The translations under genes were made by a program, and so were the position numbers. The notes beneath the pieces were generated by a model that was not told the DNA's origin, searched no databases, and worked only from the letters and a program-made list of their open reading frames with translations. This document shows, in pieces, positions 1-9,217 of a stretch of DNA of 64,000 nt (within the stretch, counting starts at the first letter, position 1; the number at the start of each line of letters is the position of its first letter). Source of the DNA: JBJXHN01 sp046233135 (GTDB lineage Bacteria; Pseudomonadota; Alphaproteobacteria; Rhodospirillales; Rhodospirillaceae); NCBI GenBank assembly GCA_046233135.1, contig JBJXHN010000001.1, positions 620,001-684,000 of the forward strand, given 5' to 3'.

Positions 1-162
1 GTAGGAGCCCCCCTGGAGGTCGAGGCCGAGGGTGATCGGCTGCATCCAGTCCGGGAAGGTGTCGGCGCGGTCGCGCATGAAGTTGGGGGCGGTGAAGAAA
101 ATCCCCGCCAGTGATACCAGGATCACCAGCGCGCTTTTCCACTTTCCGAAATACAGGGTCAT
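1..162 (-). CDS. secD: Protein translocase subunit SecD, N-terminal fragment
   Basis: Only the first 54 codons are inside the window; the rest lies beyond the left edge. The frame opens at an ATG at 162 and reads MTLYFGKWKSALVILVSL, a single N-terminal membrane anchor (about residues 9-25). It then reaches ITLGLDLQGGSY, the GLDLxGG motif that opens the first periplasmic domain of SecD. SecD works with SecF to help SecYEG complete protein export, using the proton gradient. The gene follows yajC on the same strand, the usual yajC-secD-secF order. Identification from a short fragment is secure because of motif and context together. Confidence 0.88.
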   Translation of the reverse strand, partial: MTLYFGKWKSALVILVSLAGIFFTAPNFMRDRADTFPDWMQPITLGLDLQGGSY

Positions 163-222
163 GGACAGGCTTCCGAAGAGATCGGGGCTCCGAAGAGATC
201 AGGCCGCGCCCGCCCGCCGCGA

Positions 223-249
223 GACTCCAGGATCCTTGATCCGGGAGTC
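223..249. other. Hairpin between yajC and secD
   Basis: A 27-nt near-perfect inverted repeat: GACTCC pairs with GGAGTC, one A-G mismatch, then GGATC pairs with GATCC around a 3-nt CTT loop. There is no T tract on either side, so it is not a classic terminator. It may tune or stabilise the yajC-secD transcript, or be a dispersed palindromic repeat. Confidence 0.4.
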
Positions 250-306
250 CTCCTTCGGGGCGGGCGGACGCGTTACAGGCGAAAGGCGGGCGTCGGATGT
301 GCCCTT

Positions 307-729
307 TTAGCCCTTCTTGCCGCCCAGCAGGCTCTTCAGCTTGGAAGAGGCACCACCGCTTTCGGGCTTGCCCTCGGCCGCACCGGAATCGTTGGCGGGC
401 TTGTCGGATTCGGCCGGCTCGCTCTTGGACAGCACGCTGGCGACCATGTCGCGCATCACGCGGACGCGGATGTTGTCGGCCACTTCGACAGACAATTCGG
501 TGTCGTTGACCACCTTGACCACGGTGCCGATCATGCCGCCGCCGGTGACGATGCGGTCACCGCGCCGCACGGCGGCAAGCATGGCCTTGTGTTCCTTCAT
601 CTTCCGCTGCTGCGGACGGATCAGCAGGAAGTAGAAGATAACGAAAATCAGAATGAGCGGCAGAAAAGCCTGCAGGCCTTCCATGGCGCCGCCGGGGGCA
701 CCCTGCGCATAGGCCGGGGAAATAAGCAT
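307..729 (-). CDS. yajC: Preprotein translocase subunit YajC
   Basis: 140 residues. A short N-terminus leads to one hydrophobic membrane segment (about residues 20-37), followed at once by RPQQRKMKEHKAML, the conserved basic motif of YajC. A small beta-rich cytoplasmic domain follows (GDRIVTGGGMIGTVVKV), then a polar low-complexity tail of about 45 residues ending in a Lys-rich stretch. YajC associates with SecDF and the holotranslocon in the inner membrane. It lies directly upstream of secD, and the pair is probably cotranscribed despite a 144-bp gap holding a hairpin. The family is usually 90-120 residues; the extra length is the tail. Confidence 0.95.
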   Translation of the reverse strand: MLISPAYAQGAPGGAMEGLQAFLPLILIFVIFYFLLIRPQQRKMKEHKAMLAAVRRGDRIVTGGGMIGTVVKVVNDTELSVEVADNIRVRVMRDMVASVLSKSEPAESDKPANDSGAAEGKPESGGASSKLKSLLGGKKG

Positions 730-784
730 GGATGTCCTCGCGGTGTTCCGTTGTGATCCGGGTTGCTTCGGTCAAGGGGTAACC

Positions 785-806
785 GGGGACGGGACGGACC
801 GTCCCC
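785..806. other. Palindrome in the yajC / ATPase divergent intergenic region
   Basis: GGGGACGG and CCGTCCCC form an 8-bp inverted repeat around a 6-nt loop in the gap between two divergent genes. It could form a hairpin in the yajC leader or serve as a protein-binding palindrome. Nothing else in 730-937 is recognisable. Confidence 0.3.
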
Positions 807-937
807 ACCCGGAGAGAGGCGGACTATACCCAGGCGCGGGCAGGCTTGCAAACACCCATCGGCCCGGACTATCCAAGCGGCTCTATCCCGCCAACTCCGC
901 CCGTCATATGGGTTCCCCCACAGCCAAGCGGAAGATC

Positions 938-1843
938 ATGACAGACCCATCCTCTCCCTCGCCGTTCGCCGCCCCCGATACCCTTTCGGTGCTGACCCGC
1001 ATCGCCGAGGCGCTGGAGCGCCTGGCGCCGCCCGCCACCCCGCCCCGCGACCTGGGCGCGGCGGACGCCTTCGTGTGGATTGCCGCCTCCAGCCACCTGG
1101 ATCCGGTGCGCAAGGTCAACCGCATCCCCCTGGACCTGCTGTGCGGCATCGATCGGCAGGTGGCGACCCTGCGCGACAACACCCTGCGCTTCGCCCGGGG
1201 TCTGCCGGCCAACAACGCGCTGCTGTGGGGCGCGCGGGGTACGGGCAAAAGTTCGCTGGTCAAGGCCGTCCATGCCGACGTCAACGACGCTCTGGATGCC
1301 GAAGGCCTGCGCCGGCTGGCCCTGGTGGAGATCCACCGCGAGGACATCCCCACCCTGCCCGTTCTGTTGACCATCCTCGCCGACAGCGGCCGCCCCTGCC
1401 TGCTGTTCTGCGACGATCTGTCCTTCGACAGCGGCGATACCAGCTACAAGTCGCTGAAGGCGGTTCTGGAAGGCGGCATCGAGGGCCGGCCGGACAACGT
1501 GCTGTTCTATGCCACCTCCAACCGCCGCCATCTGCTGTCCCGTGAAATGGTCGAAAACGAGCAGTCCACGGCCATCCATGCCAGCGAGGCCGTGGAAGAA
1601 AAAGTCTCCCTTTCCGACCGCTTCGGTTTGTGGCTCGGCTTCCACAATGTGGACCAAGAGACGTATTTCTCGATGATCCTGGGCTATGCCAAGGCCTATG
1701 GCCTGGAGGGCGACGAGAACAGCCTGAAGCGGGAAGCCAAGGAATGGTCGGTGACACGCGGCAGCCGGTCTGGCCGGACGGCCTGGCAGTTCATTCAGGA
1801 AATTGCCGGCCGGCAAGGACGGAAGCTTGAAATAACCCCATAA
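938..1843 (+). CDS. DUF815-type AAA-like ATPase
   Basis: 301 residues from the ATG at 938, which is preceded by GCGGAAG about seven bases upstream; ATG 908 is possible but has no ribosome site. A Walker A loop GARGTGKSS sits near residues 98-106, and a Walker B-like CLLFCDDLSFD about 50 residues later. Conserved blocks such as LLWGARGTGKSSLVKAV and YATSNRRHL match the DUF815 family of predicted ATPases, widespread in Alphaproteobacteria and without a firm function. The C-terminal third (SRSGRTAWQFIQEIAGR) is the family's conserved end. It is transcribed away from yajC. The family call is firm and the role unknown. Confidence 0.85.
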   Translation: MTDPSSPSPFAAPDTLSVLTRIAEALERLAPPATPPRDLGAADAFVWIAASSHLDPVRKVNRIPLDLLCGIDRQVATLRDNTLRFARGLPANNALLWGARGTGKSSLVKAVHADVNDALDAEGLRRLALVEIHREDIPTLPVLLTILADSGRPCLLFCDDLSFDSGDTSYKSLKAVLEGGIEGRPDNVLFYATSNRRHLLSREMVENEQSTAIHASEAVEEKVSLSDRFGLWLGFHNVDQETYFSMILGYAKAYGLEGDENSLKREAKEWSVTRGSRSGRTAWQFIQEIAGRQGRKLEITP

Positions 1844-1924
1844 AGTCTGCATCCTCCGCGGCCTGAACTAAACATTTCGGACATACAGCCGCACGTGGCG
1901 GTTTGGGCCAGGGGATTCCGCTCC

Positions 1925-3952
1925 ATGAAGATGATCAAGGATCTGCCGATCTCGGTAAAGGTCAGCGTGGCCTTTCTGCTTGTGGTTGTTGTGCTGATTG
2001 TCGCGGTGCTCGACAACGTGCGCATCCAGGGCCGCCAGCAAACCGCCATCGACGGCATCCAGGTTTCTGCGGACAGCGTGATCGCCGCGATCACGCCCCT
2101 GGAGCGGGCCATCGCCGAGGCCCGCTACAACACCACCGTCGTCATGCAGCTCTATACCTCGGCGGCCGCGACCAGGGACAAGGCGGTGCTGGAGCATGCT
2201 CAGGAGCACGGCGCGGACGTCACCGCCGCCCTGGAATCCGTCCGCGACATCGCCGACATCCTTCAGCGCCCCGAACTGGCCGACACGGCCAACCGGGTAG
2301 AAGCGGCCCTGAAAAGCTTCATGGAGACCGGCCACCTGATGGCCCGGCTGTTCATCGCCGGCCAGACCGAAGGCGCGCTGCGCCGGATGGACACCTTCAA
2401 CGAACAGGGGGATGCCATCGCCGCGGAAATGGCCGCCCTGCGTGAACAGGTGGATGACACCTCCGTCGAAACCTTCTCCAGCCTCGGTGACGGCCTGGTG
2501 GACTTGCGGGACGCTGCCGGGGAAGTGGATCTGCTGTTCAAGATCGCTGCCCTGGTGGCCATTGCGGTGGCCCTGCTGAGTTTCTTCATGGTCCGAGGGT
2601 TGATCACCAAGCCCCTGGGACAGCTGGAAAAAGTCGTTTCCGTTCTGGCCGAGGGCAGACTGTCCACCCTGGTGCCCCACCAGGACCGGCAGGACGAGAT
2701 CGGCCGCATGGCCAAGAGCATCGAGGTGCTGAAGGAATACAGCGCCGACGCGGCCCGGCTGCGCGGTGCCCAGGAAGCCGAGCGCGAGCGCGCGACTCAG
2801 GAGCGCATCAAGTCGCTGGAGTCGATGGCCGAACGGGTGGAGCGGGAAACCCGCGAAGCGGTGGACAAAGTGGCCGCCCAGACCGGCCAGCTTTGCGCCC
2901 GTGCCGAGGGCATGGCGGAAACCGCCCTGTCCATGCGGGAAAACGCCGGTGGCGCCGCCCTGACCATGGACGATGCCTTGTCGCGGACCCAGGACGTGGC
3001 GGCGGCGGCGGACCGCCTGTCGAGTTCCATTGCCGACATCGCCAGGCGGGTGGGCAGTACCACCGATGTGACAAGCCAGGCCGTTGCCAAGGGGGATGAG
3101 GCCACCCGCACCATCGGCAACCTCGCCGACGCCGTGGGCCGTGTCGACGAGATGGCCAGGCTGATCGGCGGCATTGCCGAGCAGACCAACCTGCTCGCCC
3201 TGAACGCCACCATCGAAGCCGCCCGGGCCGGGGAAGCCGGCAAGGGCTTCGCGGTGGTGGCCGGAGAGGTCAAGACCCTCGCCAACCAGACCGCCAAGGC
3301 CACCGAGGAGATCGCCCGCACCATCGGCGAGATCAAGGCCGCCACGGACCGTGCCGTCTCGGCTGTTGGCGATATCGGCGATGTCATCAGCAGCCTGGAC
3401 AGCACGGCCAGGGTGGTGGTCGAGGCGGTGGATCAGCAGAACCATGAAACCCGCCTGATCGCCGAAACCGTCAGCGAGACGGCGCGCGCCGCCGAAAGCG
3501 TAGCCGGCGATATCGGCATGGTGGCGCAGCAGGCCGACGGCACCGGCGACGCGGCCCAGGAAATGCGCGGCATCTCCGATACCGTGGCCGAGAGCATCCA
3601 CGCCTTGCGGCAGGTGCTGATCCGCGTGGTCCGGACCTCTACCGACGAAGTGAACCGGCGCCGGGCGGAACGGTTCGATCTGGACAGCAAGGCGCGTATT
3701 CGCTGTGCTGATAGGAATATCGAGGTCAAGCTGCGCAACATGTCCGTCGGCGGCGCCCTGGTGGTCGGCGCCCTCCCCCAGACGTCGTGTACGCAAGGAG
3801 AGATCGAGGTCGACGGCTTGTCGAAGATCCTGCCCTTCACCGTGGTCGGCCGGGATTCCGCCGGGCTTCACGTCACCTTCGAGCTGTCTCCTGAAGCAAC
3901 TGAGACCGTTCAGTCTTTCCTGACATCCAGCGGCCGCCAGGTGGCCGCCTGA
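1925..3952 (+). CDS. Methyl-accepting chemotaxis protein with C-terminal PilZ domain
   Basis: 675 residues from ATG 1925. Order: short cytoplasmic start, membrane segment (about 10-32), roughly 170-residue periplasmic helical sensor, second membrane segment (LVAIAVALLSFFMV), HAMP, and a long coiled-coil signalling domain with the hairpin tip EQTNLLALNATIEAARAGE. The last 95 residues form a PilZ domain with RRRAERF and later NMSVGGA, the two halves of the c-di-GMP signature (RxxxR and D/N-x-S-x-x-G). The protein should signal to CheA/CheW, with c-di-GMP likely modulating its output. MCP-PilZ fusions are known but uncommon. A second receptor faces it with about 30 bp between the two stop codons. 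Confidence 0.93.
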   Translation: MKMIKDLPISVKVSVAFLLVVVVLIVAVLDNVRIQGRQQTAIDGIQVSADSVIAAITPLERAIAEARYNTTVVMQLYTSAAATRDKAVLEHAQEHGADVTAALESVRDIADILQRPELADTANRVEAALKSFMETGHLMARLFIAGQTEGALRRMDTFNEQGDAIAAEMAALREQVDDTSVETFSSLGDGLVDLRDAAGEVDLLFKIAALVAIAVALLSFFMVRGLITKPLGQLEKVVSVLAEGRLSTLVPHQDRQDEIGRMAKSIEVLKEYSADAARLRGAQEAERERATQERIKSLESMAERVERETREAVDKVAAQTGQLCARAEGMAETALSMRENAGGAALTMDDALSRTQDVAAAADRLSSSIADIARRVGSTTDVTSQAVAKGDEATRTIGNLADAVGRVDEMARLIGGIAEQTNLLALNATIEAARAGEAGKGFAVVAGEVKTLANQTAKATEEIARTIGEIKAATDRAVSAVGDIGDVISSLDSTARVVVEAVDQQNHETRLIAETVSETARAAESVAGDIGMVAQQADGTGDAAQEMRGISDTVAESIHALRQVLIRVVRTSTDEVNRRRAERFDLDSKARIRCADRNIEVKLRNMSVGGALVVGALPQTSCTQGEIEVDGLSKILPFTVVGRDSAGLHVTFELSPEATETVQSFLTSSGRQVAA

Positions 3953-3983
3953 TCAGATGGGCGGAGCCGACGCCGGATGACTG

Positions 3984-6215
3984 TTAGCGGCTGATCGTCT
4001 GAAGGAACTGGCCGACCTGGGTGTCCAGGGTGTTCGACTGCTCCGACAGCGTCCGCGCCGAGGTGGACAGGCGTTCGGTGGCCCGGTTCAGCACCTCGGT
4101 GATCGAGATCGTGCCATCCATGGAAGTGGCCACGGCACCGGAGGTACCGGCCGCGGCCTCGACCGCCTGGCCGATTTCCCGGGTCGCCGATCCCTGCTGC
4201 TCCATAGCCGCCGCGATGATGCCAACGGTTTCGGAAATCTCCTGGATCGCGTCCCCAATGGCGCGGATCGCCCCCACAGCTTCACCGGTAGAAGCCCGCA
4301 AGCCGTTGATCTGGGTAGCGATTTCTTCCGTGGCTTTGGCTGTCTGGTTGGCCAGGGTCTTGACCTCGCCGGCCACCACGGAGAAGCCCTTGCCGGCTTC
4401 TCCCGCCCGGGCGGCTTCGATGGTCGCGTTCAACGCCAGCAGGTTGGTCTGGTCGGCAATACTGCTGATCAGTTCCACCACCGCGCCGATCCGGTCCGCC
4501 CCTTCAGACAGGCCGGCAACCACATGGTCGGTGGCCTCTGCCTGGCTGACGGCGGCCTGGGCCAGATCCGTGGCGCGCGTGACGCTGCGGCCGATCTCGG
4601 AGATCGAAGCCGTCAGCTGGTGGGTGGCGCTGGCCACGGTTTCCACGTTGCTCAGGGACTCCCGCGCCCCACTGCCGGCCTCTTCGGCGCGGGACCGGGC
4701 ATCGGCCGCCCCTCCGGCGACGGTTTCGATCTCTGTCCGGACCATTTCCGCCGTATCCGCAATCGCTTGCGCCACCTGCTTGATGGAGCTGTCGAAGGCC
4801 CGGATCAGGTCCTCCTGGGCCGTCTTGTCGGCCACCACGACCATGGTTCCGGCCGGCGCGCCATGGGAATCGGTGATCGGCTGGGGAATGACCGCCAACG
4901 GGAGAGTCCCCATGGTGGTCCGGGACGGCTTGCCGCCACCGGCGTCCAGAGCGCTTTCCAGGGCCGCTCCCTCGCCATGAACCTGGGCAATGGTCCGGCC
5001 GACCATCTGATCCTCGGCCACCCGCAGCCCCTGCCCGGCCCGCCGCAAGAGCGCCCGCATGGCGGCGTTGGCAAAGGCGATCCGCCCGGCAGTGTCGAGC
5101 AGCAGCACCGACGTCGCCTGGCCTTCGACCATCTGGCGCAGACGGAAGGCTTCTTCCACTTCCCGGTGAAGTACATTCAGTGCCCGGGCCATCTGCCCCA
5201 CCTCGTCCCGCCGGTCCTGGAAAGGAACCGCCGCCCCCATGCGGTCAGCCGCCAGATCATCAACGCATTGCGCCATGGTTTTGATGGGGCCGGCGATCTG
5301 CCGCCCCACGGCGGCGCCGACCACCACCAGCAGACCGATCACCGCGACAGCCCCGCCTCCAACGGCCAGGGAGAAGGTTTCAAACGCGGCCTGTTCATCG
5401 CCATTGGCCGCCACCCATTCCGTCTGGGCGGCGGAAGCGGCCGCATGAGCCCCGGCGGTCAGATCGTCGATCAGGCCGTTCAGGTGGGCCGTCGCGTCTG
5501 CCAGCGCATCCACGCCGTCGGCATAGGCCGTCACACCGGCCACATAGTCGGCCAGCAAACTGGTCAGGGTCTCCTTCTCCGCATCCAGCATCGGAGCAGA
5601 GGCCAGGATGGTCAGGAATTCGGCCTGACGGTCAGTGATCCGGGACAGGTACTTCTCCCGGTCCCCGCGCAGCATGTAATCCTTTTCATGGCGCCGCATC
5701 ATCAGCATCTTGATGAGCATGGCGTTGGCGGCTTCCAGCTTGGTGCCGATGGCCATGTCGACCACCTTGTTCAACCGCTCTTCCACGGCGTGAACGGCGT
5801 CCCGAAGCTGTCCGCGCAGACCCTGGTCCTCGGTGAAGCCCAGATGGTCGACCGCCTGATAGGCCGCGCCAAAGGCCTGTTCGGCCCCCCCGATATTCGC
5901 TGTCAGTCCATCCCGCACGGTGCCGTCGGGCAGTTCGCCCAGGGACCCGCGCGCCGAGGCCAGCGCGGCCGCGAACTGGTCACGCGTATCCGGCTTTTGC
6001 GTTTCCACCAGAAGCAGCGAGGCGGCCCGCATCTGCTCTGCGGCTTCGGCAAGGGCCAGGCTGGACCGGCCGGATTCCTCGGCGGTCTGGCGCATGGCTC
6101 TGATTTCGGACAGGGTACGCATCTGCCATGCGCCGGTCACCAGACCAGTGCCGACGGCAAGAATGAAGACCCCAACAAGAACAGCGATTTTTTGCCCTAT
6201 CGACAGATTTTTCAT
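3984..6215 (-). CDS. Methyl-accepting chemotaxis protein with PAS-like domain
   Basis: 743 residues from ATG 6215, chosen because GGGGAGGGG lies just upstream. Order: N-terminal membrane segment (about 8-28), helical periplasmic domain of roughly 260 residues, second membrane segment (VAVIGLLVVVGAAVG), HAMP, then a PAS-like cytoplasmic module (SVLLLDTAGRIAFANAAMR). The C-terminal signalling domain has the standard tip DQTNLLALNATIEAARAGE. Receptors with both HAMP and PAS often sense redox or bound cofactors as well as periplasmic ligands; the ligand cannot be read here. The upstream 6216-6466 region is AT-richer than its surroundings and probably holds its promoter. Confidence 0.92.
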   Translation of the reverse strand: MKNLSIGQKIAVLVGVFILAVGTGLVTGAWQMRTLSEIRAMRQTAEESGRSSLALAEAAEQMRAASLLLVETQKPDTRDQFAAALASARGSLGELPDGTVRDGLTANIGGAEQAFGAAYQAVDHLGFTEDQGLRGQLRDAVHAVEERLNKVVDMAIGTKLEAANAMLIKMLMMRRHEKDYMLRGDREKYLSRITDRQAEFLTILASAPMLDAEKETLTSLLADYVAGVTAYADGVDALADATAHLNGLIDDLTAGAHAAASAAQTEWVAANGDEQAAFETFSLAVGGGAVAVIGLLVVVGAAVGRQIAGPIKTMAQCVDDLAADRMGAAVPFQDRRDEVGQMARALNVLHREVEEAFRLRQMVEGQATSVLLLDTAGRIAFANAAMRALLRRAGQGLRVAEDQMVGRTIAQVHGEGAALESALDAGGGKPSRTTMGTLPLAVIPQPITDSHGAPAGTMVVVADKTAQEDLIRAFDSSIKQVAQAIADTAEMVRTEIETVAGGAADARSRAEEAGSGARESLSNVETVASATHQLTASISEIGRSVTRATDLAQAAVSQAEATDHVVAGLSEGADRIGAVVELISSIADQTNLLALNATIEAARAGEAGKGFSVVAGEVKTLANQTAKATEEIATQINGLRASTGEAVGAIRAIGDAIQEISETVGIIAAAMEQQGSATREIGQAVEAAAGTSGAVATSMDGTISITEVLNRATERLSTSARTLSEQSNTLDTQVGQFLQTISR

Positions 6216-6466
6216 CGCTGACCCCTCCCCAGGCATCGTGTCGGTTGCCGCACACAGTACGCCTCAAGGAGCTTTGGTCGCAATCGTTTCAATTCAATTT
6301 TATGTGAAGTTGGCACCAAACGGCCAATTTGTATAGATAAATATCCATATAGATCATAGGATTACATCCTGCATCACAATCATGGGTGGATTGCAGGAAA
6401 TCTTACCGTCCGCACGCAGGGACGGGACAGCGCATACAGGGGTATGGGGTCGCGGACAGCGCCGCC

Positions 6467-7714
6467 TCAGCGGACCAGTGCCGCCGACTGGGTCGACAGG
6501 TGCTCTTCCGGGTTCACCGGCCGGCCGCTCCGGCGCACTTCGAAGTGAAGCTGCGTCTGCTGGGCACCGCCGGAATCACCCACCTTGGCGATGACCTGAC
6601 CCCGCTGGACCACATCCCCGCGCCGCACCAGCAGGCTGTCATTGTGGCCATAGGCGGTCATCCAGCCACCGTCATGCTTGATCAGAAGCAAATTGCCGAA
6701 CCCTCTGATCTCGTTGCCCGCATAGGCCACCACGCCGTTTTCCGCCGCCAGCACGCTGGTCCCCCGGGATGCGGCGATATTGATGCCGTCGTTGTGCTGT
6801 CCCCCGCCCGCCGGACCGAAGCGCGCGATCACCGATCCGCCTCCCTGTACCGGCCAGGCGAAACGGCCGGCCCGGGGCGGCGGCGCCGGAACCGGCGCCT
6901 GGGCAGCCTGTGTCGAAGAAACGGCGGCCGGGCTGGCCTGGGGGGCCGCATCCGATCCCGATGCCACCGCCGACTGGACCGGCTTGCTCGCCGGCGGAGG
7001 AGTCGGAAGGGTTTCGCCTCCCGCCGTCACGGGACGGGCCGGGACGGTGATGCGATCCCCTTCCTCCGTCGGGTTCCCCGGGGTGCCGACCGGTGGCGTC
7101 GGCGTGTAGGACGGATGGCCTCCCGTGGATGGGGATGAGGGCGCCGTGACAGGGTCTGGCGCTGAGGCCACCACCGTGGGCGCCGGCGTCACCGGAGGAG
7201 GCGTATAGACCGGCGTGGACGACGGCATGGGGGCAGACGCGGGGGGCGTGGGACCGCCGGGCAATTGCAGGCTTTGCCCCACATGGATCACGTAGTTCGC
7301 GCCGATGCCGTTCAGCCGCGCCAGGTCGATCATGTCGACGCCGTAGCGCCGGGCAATGCCATAGACCGTATCCCCCCGTGCCACCACATGCACCGCCTGC
7401 CCCGGCAGGCGCAGCACCTGGCCGACCAACAGGGTGAAAGGCGGGGCGAGCCCGTTGGTGGAGATGATCTCGCGCATCGGCACGCCGAAGCGGCGGGAGA
7501 TGCCGTAGACCGTATCCCCGCGCTGGACCGTATAGACCTGGCTGGCCGTGGTGGTGAAGCCCTGTCCCGGCGCCTTGCGGCCGCTGGAGCAGGCGGACAA
7601 CAGCCCGCCAAGCATCACGACCAGAAGCAGCAGAGCGAAACCAATGGCCCCTCGCCGGCTCCGAGGGGTGGAGACCGGGGCGGGAGAAACCATAATGCCA
7701 TCCGCGCGATTCAT
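6467..7714 (-). CDS. nlpD: NlpD-like LysM / LytM lipoprotein
   Basis: 415 residues. A hydrophobic signal ends in the lipobox LLSAC, so it is a lipoprotein. Two LysM peptidoglycan-binding repeats follow (each with the RGDTVYGI signature), then a Pro/Thr-rich linker, then a C-terminal M23/LytM domain. The usual metal-binding Asp of M23 (H-x-G-x-D) is Asn here: HNDGINIAA. YGHN and LHFEV histidines remain. Such degenerate LytM domains in NlpD/EnvC activate cell-wall amidases instead of cutting themselves. The serS-surE-pcm-nlpD order supports NlpD, since surE, pcm and nlpD are also neighbours in enterobacteria. ATG 7693 is an alternative start. Confidence 0.88.
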   Translation of the reverse strand: MNRADGIMVSPAPVSTPRSRRGAIGFALLLLVVMLGGLLSACSSGRKAPGQGFTTTASQVYTVQRGDTVYGISRRFGVPMREIISTNGLAPPFTLLVGQVLRLPGQAVHVVARGDTVYGIARRYGVDMIDLARLNGIGANYVIHVGQSLQLPGGPTPPASAPMPSSTPVYTPPPVTPAPTVVASAPDPVTAPSSPSTGGHPSYTPTPPVGTPGNPTEEGDRITVPARPVTAGGETLPTPPPASKPVQSAVASGSDAAPQASPAAVSSTQAAQAPVPAPPPRAGRFAWPVQGGGSVIARFGPAGGGQHNDGINIAASRGTSVLAAENGVVAYAGNEIRGFGNLLLIKHDGGWMTAYGHNDSLLVRRGDVVQRGQVIAKVGDSGGAQQTQLHFEVRRSGRPVNPEEHLSTQSAALVR

Positions 7715-7781
7715 GGGGACACTATAGGTGGGGTACCGGCCGCACTCAATGTGGCAAATGGCAGCCCTCCCCTTCCCGGCC

Positions 7782-8423
7782 TCAGGAGCCGATACTTTCC
7801 CGGGGAGGCAGCCCTTCCACCATGGGCACGAAGCGCACCGGGAACAGGGTTTCGGTCTGGATATGGGTCCCCTTGTGCCGCACCCGCACCACTTCCTGCA
7901 CCCCGCCTTCGGGTCCCACGGGCAGCACCATCAGGCCGTCGGGCACCAGCTGATCGCACAACGCCCGGGGGATGTCGGCCGCCGCCGCCGTGACCAGGAT
8001 ACGGTCGAACGGTGCCTGTTCCGGCCAGCCACGGTGGCCATCCCCTTCCAGCGTGGTGATATTGCGGATATGCAGGGCGGCGAAACGCCCCTCCGCCTGT
8101 CGCAGCAGGGGGGCATGACGTTCGATGGTATAGACCCGGCGGCACAGGCGGGACAGCACGGCGGCCTGATAGCCCGACCCTGTCCCCACCTCCAGCACCT
8201 TGTGGCGATCGCTGACCTGAAGGGCCTGGGTCATCAGCCCGACCACCAGGGGCTGGCTGATGGTCTGGCCGCAGCCGATGGGCAGGGCGGCGTTTTCCCA
8301 GGCGTTGCCCGCCAGGGCCGTCGAGACGAAACGTTCCCTGGGGATGGTCTCCAGGGCGTTGGCGATGGCACTGTCGGTCACGCCGGCCTTGCGCAGTTCG
8401 GAGATCAGCCGGCCGGGCGTCAT
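7782..8423 (-). CDS. pcm: Protein-L-isoaspartate O-methyltransferase
   Basis: 213 residues from ATG 8423. Contains PRERFV, GCGQTISQP and the SAM-binding motif VLEVGTGSGYQAA, all typical of PCMT. The enzyme methylates isoaspartyl residues to start their repair in damaged proteins. A TTG five codons upstream (8438) overlaps the surE stop as TTGA and has GGAGG four bases before it, so translation may start there, coupled to surE. It lies between surE and nlpD, in the conserved stationary-phase repair cluster. Confidence 0.93.
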   Translation of the reverse strand: MTPGRLISELRKAGVTDSAIANALETIPRERFVSTALAGNAWENAALPIGCGQTISQPLVVGLMTQALQVSDRHKVLEVGTGSGYQAAVLSRLCRRVYTIERHAPLLRQAEGRFAALHIRNITTLEGDGHRGWPEQAPFDRILVTAAAADIPRALCDQLVPDGLMVLPVGPEGGVQEVVRVRHKGTHIQTETLFPVRFVPMVEGLPPRESIGS

Positions 8424-8434
8424 GCGGGTGGCGG

Positions 8435-9217
8435 TCAAAATACCTCCGACAGCGAGTCGATGGTGGGCTTGTCGGTCAGGTCGACACACAGCGGCGTCAC
8501 CGACACCGCCCCCCGGGCGGCCGCTTCGACATCCGTTCCGGCGGTCAGGCGGTCTTCGTTGCGGGCGGCGCCGATCCACAGATAGGCACGGTTGCGCGGA
8601 TCGTTGCGCTCGATGATCTCGTCTCCCAGCTTGCGCTTGCCCTGGCGGGTCACCGCGATGCCGGTGATCCGTTCCGCATCCCAGTCCGGGAAGTTCACAT
8701 TGACCATCACATTCCGGCTCCAAGGCCGGCTGACAACCTTGCGGATAATCTCCGGCGCCCAGCGCTCGGCCACGGCCCAGGGACCGGGGTCGGCCCGGTC
8801 ATCGAACACCTGGGACAGGGCGACGGCCCGCAGGCCCAGCAATGTGCCTTCCATGGCCGCCGCTACGGTGCCCGAATAGATGACGTCTTCGCCCAGATTG
8901 CCACCGCTGTTGATGCCCGACAGCACCAGATCCGGCTTGCGGCCCTTCAGCAGATGGTTGACGGCCACCAGCACGCAATCGGTCGGCGTCCCGCGCACGG
9001 AAAAGCGCTTTTCGTCATGCTGGCGAAAGCGCAGGGGATCGTGGATGGTCAGGGCATGCCCGGCCCCGGACTGTTCTGTCTGCGGCGCCACCACCCAGAC
9101 GTCATCGGACAGCTCGCGGGCGATCTTTTCCAGCAAAGCCAGGCCCGGCGCATCGATGCCGTCGTCGTTGGACAGCAGAATACGTGCCGATCTCAGGTCG
9201 GTCAGAGCGGGAAACAT
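8435..9217 (-). CDS. surE: 5'/3'-nucleotidase SurE
   Basis: 260 residues. Begins near ILLSNDDGIDAPG, with the paired aspartates that bind the divalent metal. SGINSGGNLGEDVIYSGTVAAAMEG, the family's central signature, follows. SurE removes phosphate from nucleoside monophosphates. Its ATG overlaps the serS stop as ATGA, and its stop overlaps the possible TTG start of pcm, so the three genes are translationally coupled. The length is normal for the family. Confidence 0.95.
   Translation of the reverse strand: MFPALTDLRSARILLSNDDGIDAPGLALLEKIARELSDDVWVVAPQTEQSGAGHALTIHDPLRFRQHDEKRFSVRGTPTDCVLVAVNHLLKGRKPDLVLSGINSGGNLGEDVIYSGTVAAAMEGTLLGLRAVALSQVFDDRADPGPWAVAERWAPEIIRKVVSRPWSRNVMVNVNFPDWDAERITGIAVTRQGKRKLGDEIIERNDPRNRAYLWIGAARNEDRLTAGTDVEAAARGAVSVTPLCVDLTDKPTIDSLSEVF

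Noticed and set aside
1868..3871. A 667-residue minus-strand frame opposite the first chemoreceptor
   Set aside because: No domain, no ribosome site, Gly/His-rich composition typical of antisense of a GC-rich gene.
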